A stretch of DNA of 22,587 bases, taken from contig USDD01000042.1 of assembly GCA_900553265.1 (NCBI GenBank), positions 1-22,587 of the forward strand. Reading direction: 5' to 3'. The notes beneath the pieces were generated by a model. The model ran no database searches. It was given only the letters and a program-made list of their open reading frames with translations, and was not told where the DNA came from. Positions 21,717-22,587 of the stretch are shown here, one piece after another. The position numbers and the translations under genes are program-made. Every line of letters starts with the position of its first letter. The first letter of the stretch is position 1. This DNA comes from an uncultured Eubacteriales bacterium (GTDB lineage: Bacteria; Bacillota; Clostridia; Christensenellales; Aristaeellaceae).

Positions 21717-22587
21717 TTGAACAGAAAGTCAACGCTGCGCCGTTTTTTGCAGGGGCCGCTGATGTACGTGCTGCTGCTGGCCGCGATTCTGCTGGTGGTG
21801 CAGGAGCTGAGCTCCGGCTCGCCGGTGGAGCCGAAAACGCTCAGCTATTCCGCGCTGCTGGAATGGGTCGAGGCCGACCTGCGAATTGATCTCGGCGAGG
21901 CGCTTCCCGAGGCTCAGCAGGGCATGACCATCGACAAGATCGTCATCCAGGAGACCAGGCTCATCGGACGCGTCGAAAACAGCAAGATCTCCGACGCGGA
22001 GTTCGGCAGCTATTACGACTTCAGCTGCGTCGTTCCCAGCGAGGAGCAGTTCTACGCGGACGTGAACGCCATCTACGCAAGCGTGCTCGGCCGTTCGGTC
22101 AGCCCCACGGAATACCGCTTTGAGGTCACGAACAGGCTGCCCGCGCAGACGCCCTGGTGGCTGCGGCTGCTGCCCGACGTGCTGATGATCCTGATGATCG
22201 TCGCGCTGTGGTTCTTCCTGATGCGCTCTCAGAGCGGCGGCAGCGGCAAGGGCATGGCCAATTTCGGCCGCTCCCGCGCGCGCCTGACCGATCCCGAGGC
22301 CAACAAGGTCACGTTCCGGGACGTAGCCGGCGCGGACGAGGAAAAGGACGAGCTGCGCGAGCTGGTGGAATTTCTGAAGAATCCCAAGCGCTTTACCGAT
22401 CTGGGCGCGAAAATTCCCACGGGCATCCTGCTGGTGGGCCCTCCCGGAACGGGCAAAACTCTTCTGGCGCGCGCCGTCGCGGGGGAAGCGGGCGTTCCCT
22501 TCTTCACCATCTCCGGCTCGGATTTTGTGGAAATGTTTGTCGGCGTGGGCGCGTCCCGCGTGCGCGACCTGTTTGAGCAGGCCAAGC
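21717..22587 (+). CDS. ftsH: ATP-dependent zinc metalloprotease FtsH, N-terminal part (3' truncated by window edge)
   Basis: About 290 codons are visible. A first membrane segment (about 15-29) is followed by an extracytoplasmic domain (about 30-135) and a second membrane segment (about 145-165). The AAA+ domain then begins, with FRDVAGADEEKDEL and Walker A GPPGTGKT at 241-248. The zinc protease domain lies beyond the window. The only suitable start is the TTG at 21717, with GAGGGG 9 bases upstream; no in-frame ATG precedes the first membrane segment. FtsH is a hexameric membrane protease that degrades misfolded membrane proteins and selected regulators. Its position after hpt is conserved in Firmicutes. 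Confidence 0.95.
   Translation, partial: MNRKSTLRRFLQGPLMYVLLLAAILLVVQELSSGSPVEPKTLSYSALLEWVEADLRIDLGEALPEAQQGMTIDKIVIQETRLIGRVENSKISDAEFGSYYDFSCVVPSEEQFYADVNAIYASVLGRSVSPTEYRFEVTNRLPAQTPWWLRLLPDVLMILMIVALWFFLMRSQSGGSGKGMANFGRSRARLTDPEANKVTFRDVAGADEEKDELRELVEFLKNPKRFTDLGAKIPTGILLVGPPGTGKTLLARAVAGEAGVPFFTISGSDFVEMFVGVGASRVRDLFEQAK

Overview
The window is 22.6 kb of high-GC, gene-dense DNA from an endospore-forming or spore-lineage member of the Firmicutes (Clostridia). The evidence for this is spoIVB next to a spo0A-type gene, the tilS-hpt-ftsH order, a class 1B pyrD with pyrK, AGGAGG-type ribosome binding sites and sigma-A promoters. A high-GC gut clostridium (for example Christensenellales or Oscillospirales) is my guess; nothing in the sequence fixes the genus. 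I see no rRNA, tRNA, insertion sequence or CRISPR array. No gene-free stretch exceeds 300 bases.

Region 1 (1-5743, plus strand) is the distal part of a pyrimidine operon: 'carB-pyrK-pyrD-pyrF-pyrE-pyrB-pyrI. Junctions are overlapping or very short (26 bases at most), so this is one polycistronic unit running from carbamoyl phosphate to UMP. The carB 5' end, and possibly carA and pyrC, lie outside the window.

Region 2 (5746-9426) is a small corrinoid module. On the minus strand lie a methyltransferase-type corrinoid protein and a ferredoxin/ASKHA reductive activator. Divergent from them is a PocR-AraC regulator. The shared intergenic region carries a near-perfect long inverted repeat that could be the operator. 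No substrate methyltransferase is present.

Region 3 (9483-14066, minus strand) holds a short DtxR-type metalloregulator, a membrane protein with a helical tail, oligoendopeptidase F and NAD-type GAPDH. Promoters and terminators separate most of these units.

Region 4 (14102-19482, minus strand) runs spoIVB, an LTA-synthase-like sulfatase, a Spo0A-like regulator and deoB. This is the classical spoIVB-spo0A neighbourhood with two changes. A sulfatase gene with its own promoter and terminator sits between the two genes. The Spo0A-like protein has lost most of the phosphorylation pocket of its receiver but keeps a nearly intact DNA-binding domain. A close match to a sigma-H promoter lies just upstream of it, and it is translationally coupled to deoB.

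Region 5 (19683-22587, plus strand) is tilS-hpt-ftsH', transcribed from a good sigma-A promoter whose -35 box lies between the arms of a perfect 11-bp inverted repeat.

The strongest leads are the degenerate Spo0A with its sigma-H promoter and the orphan corrinoid module with its candidate operator.
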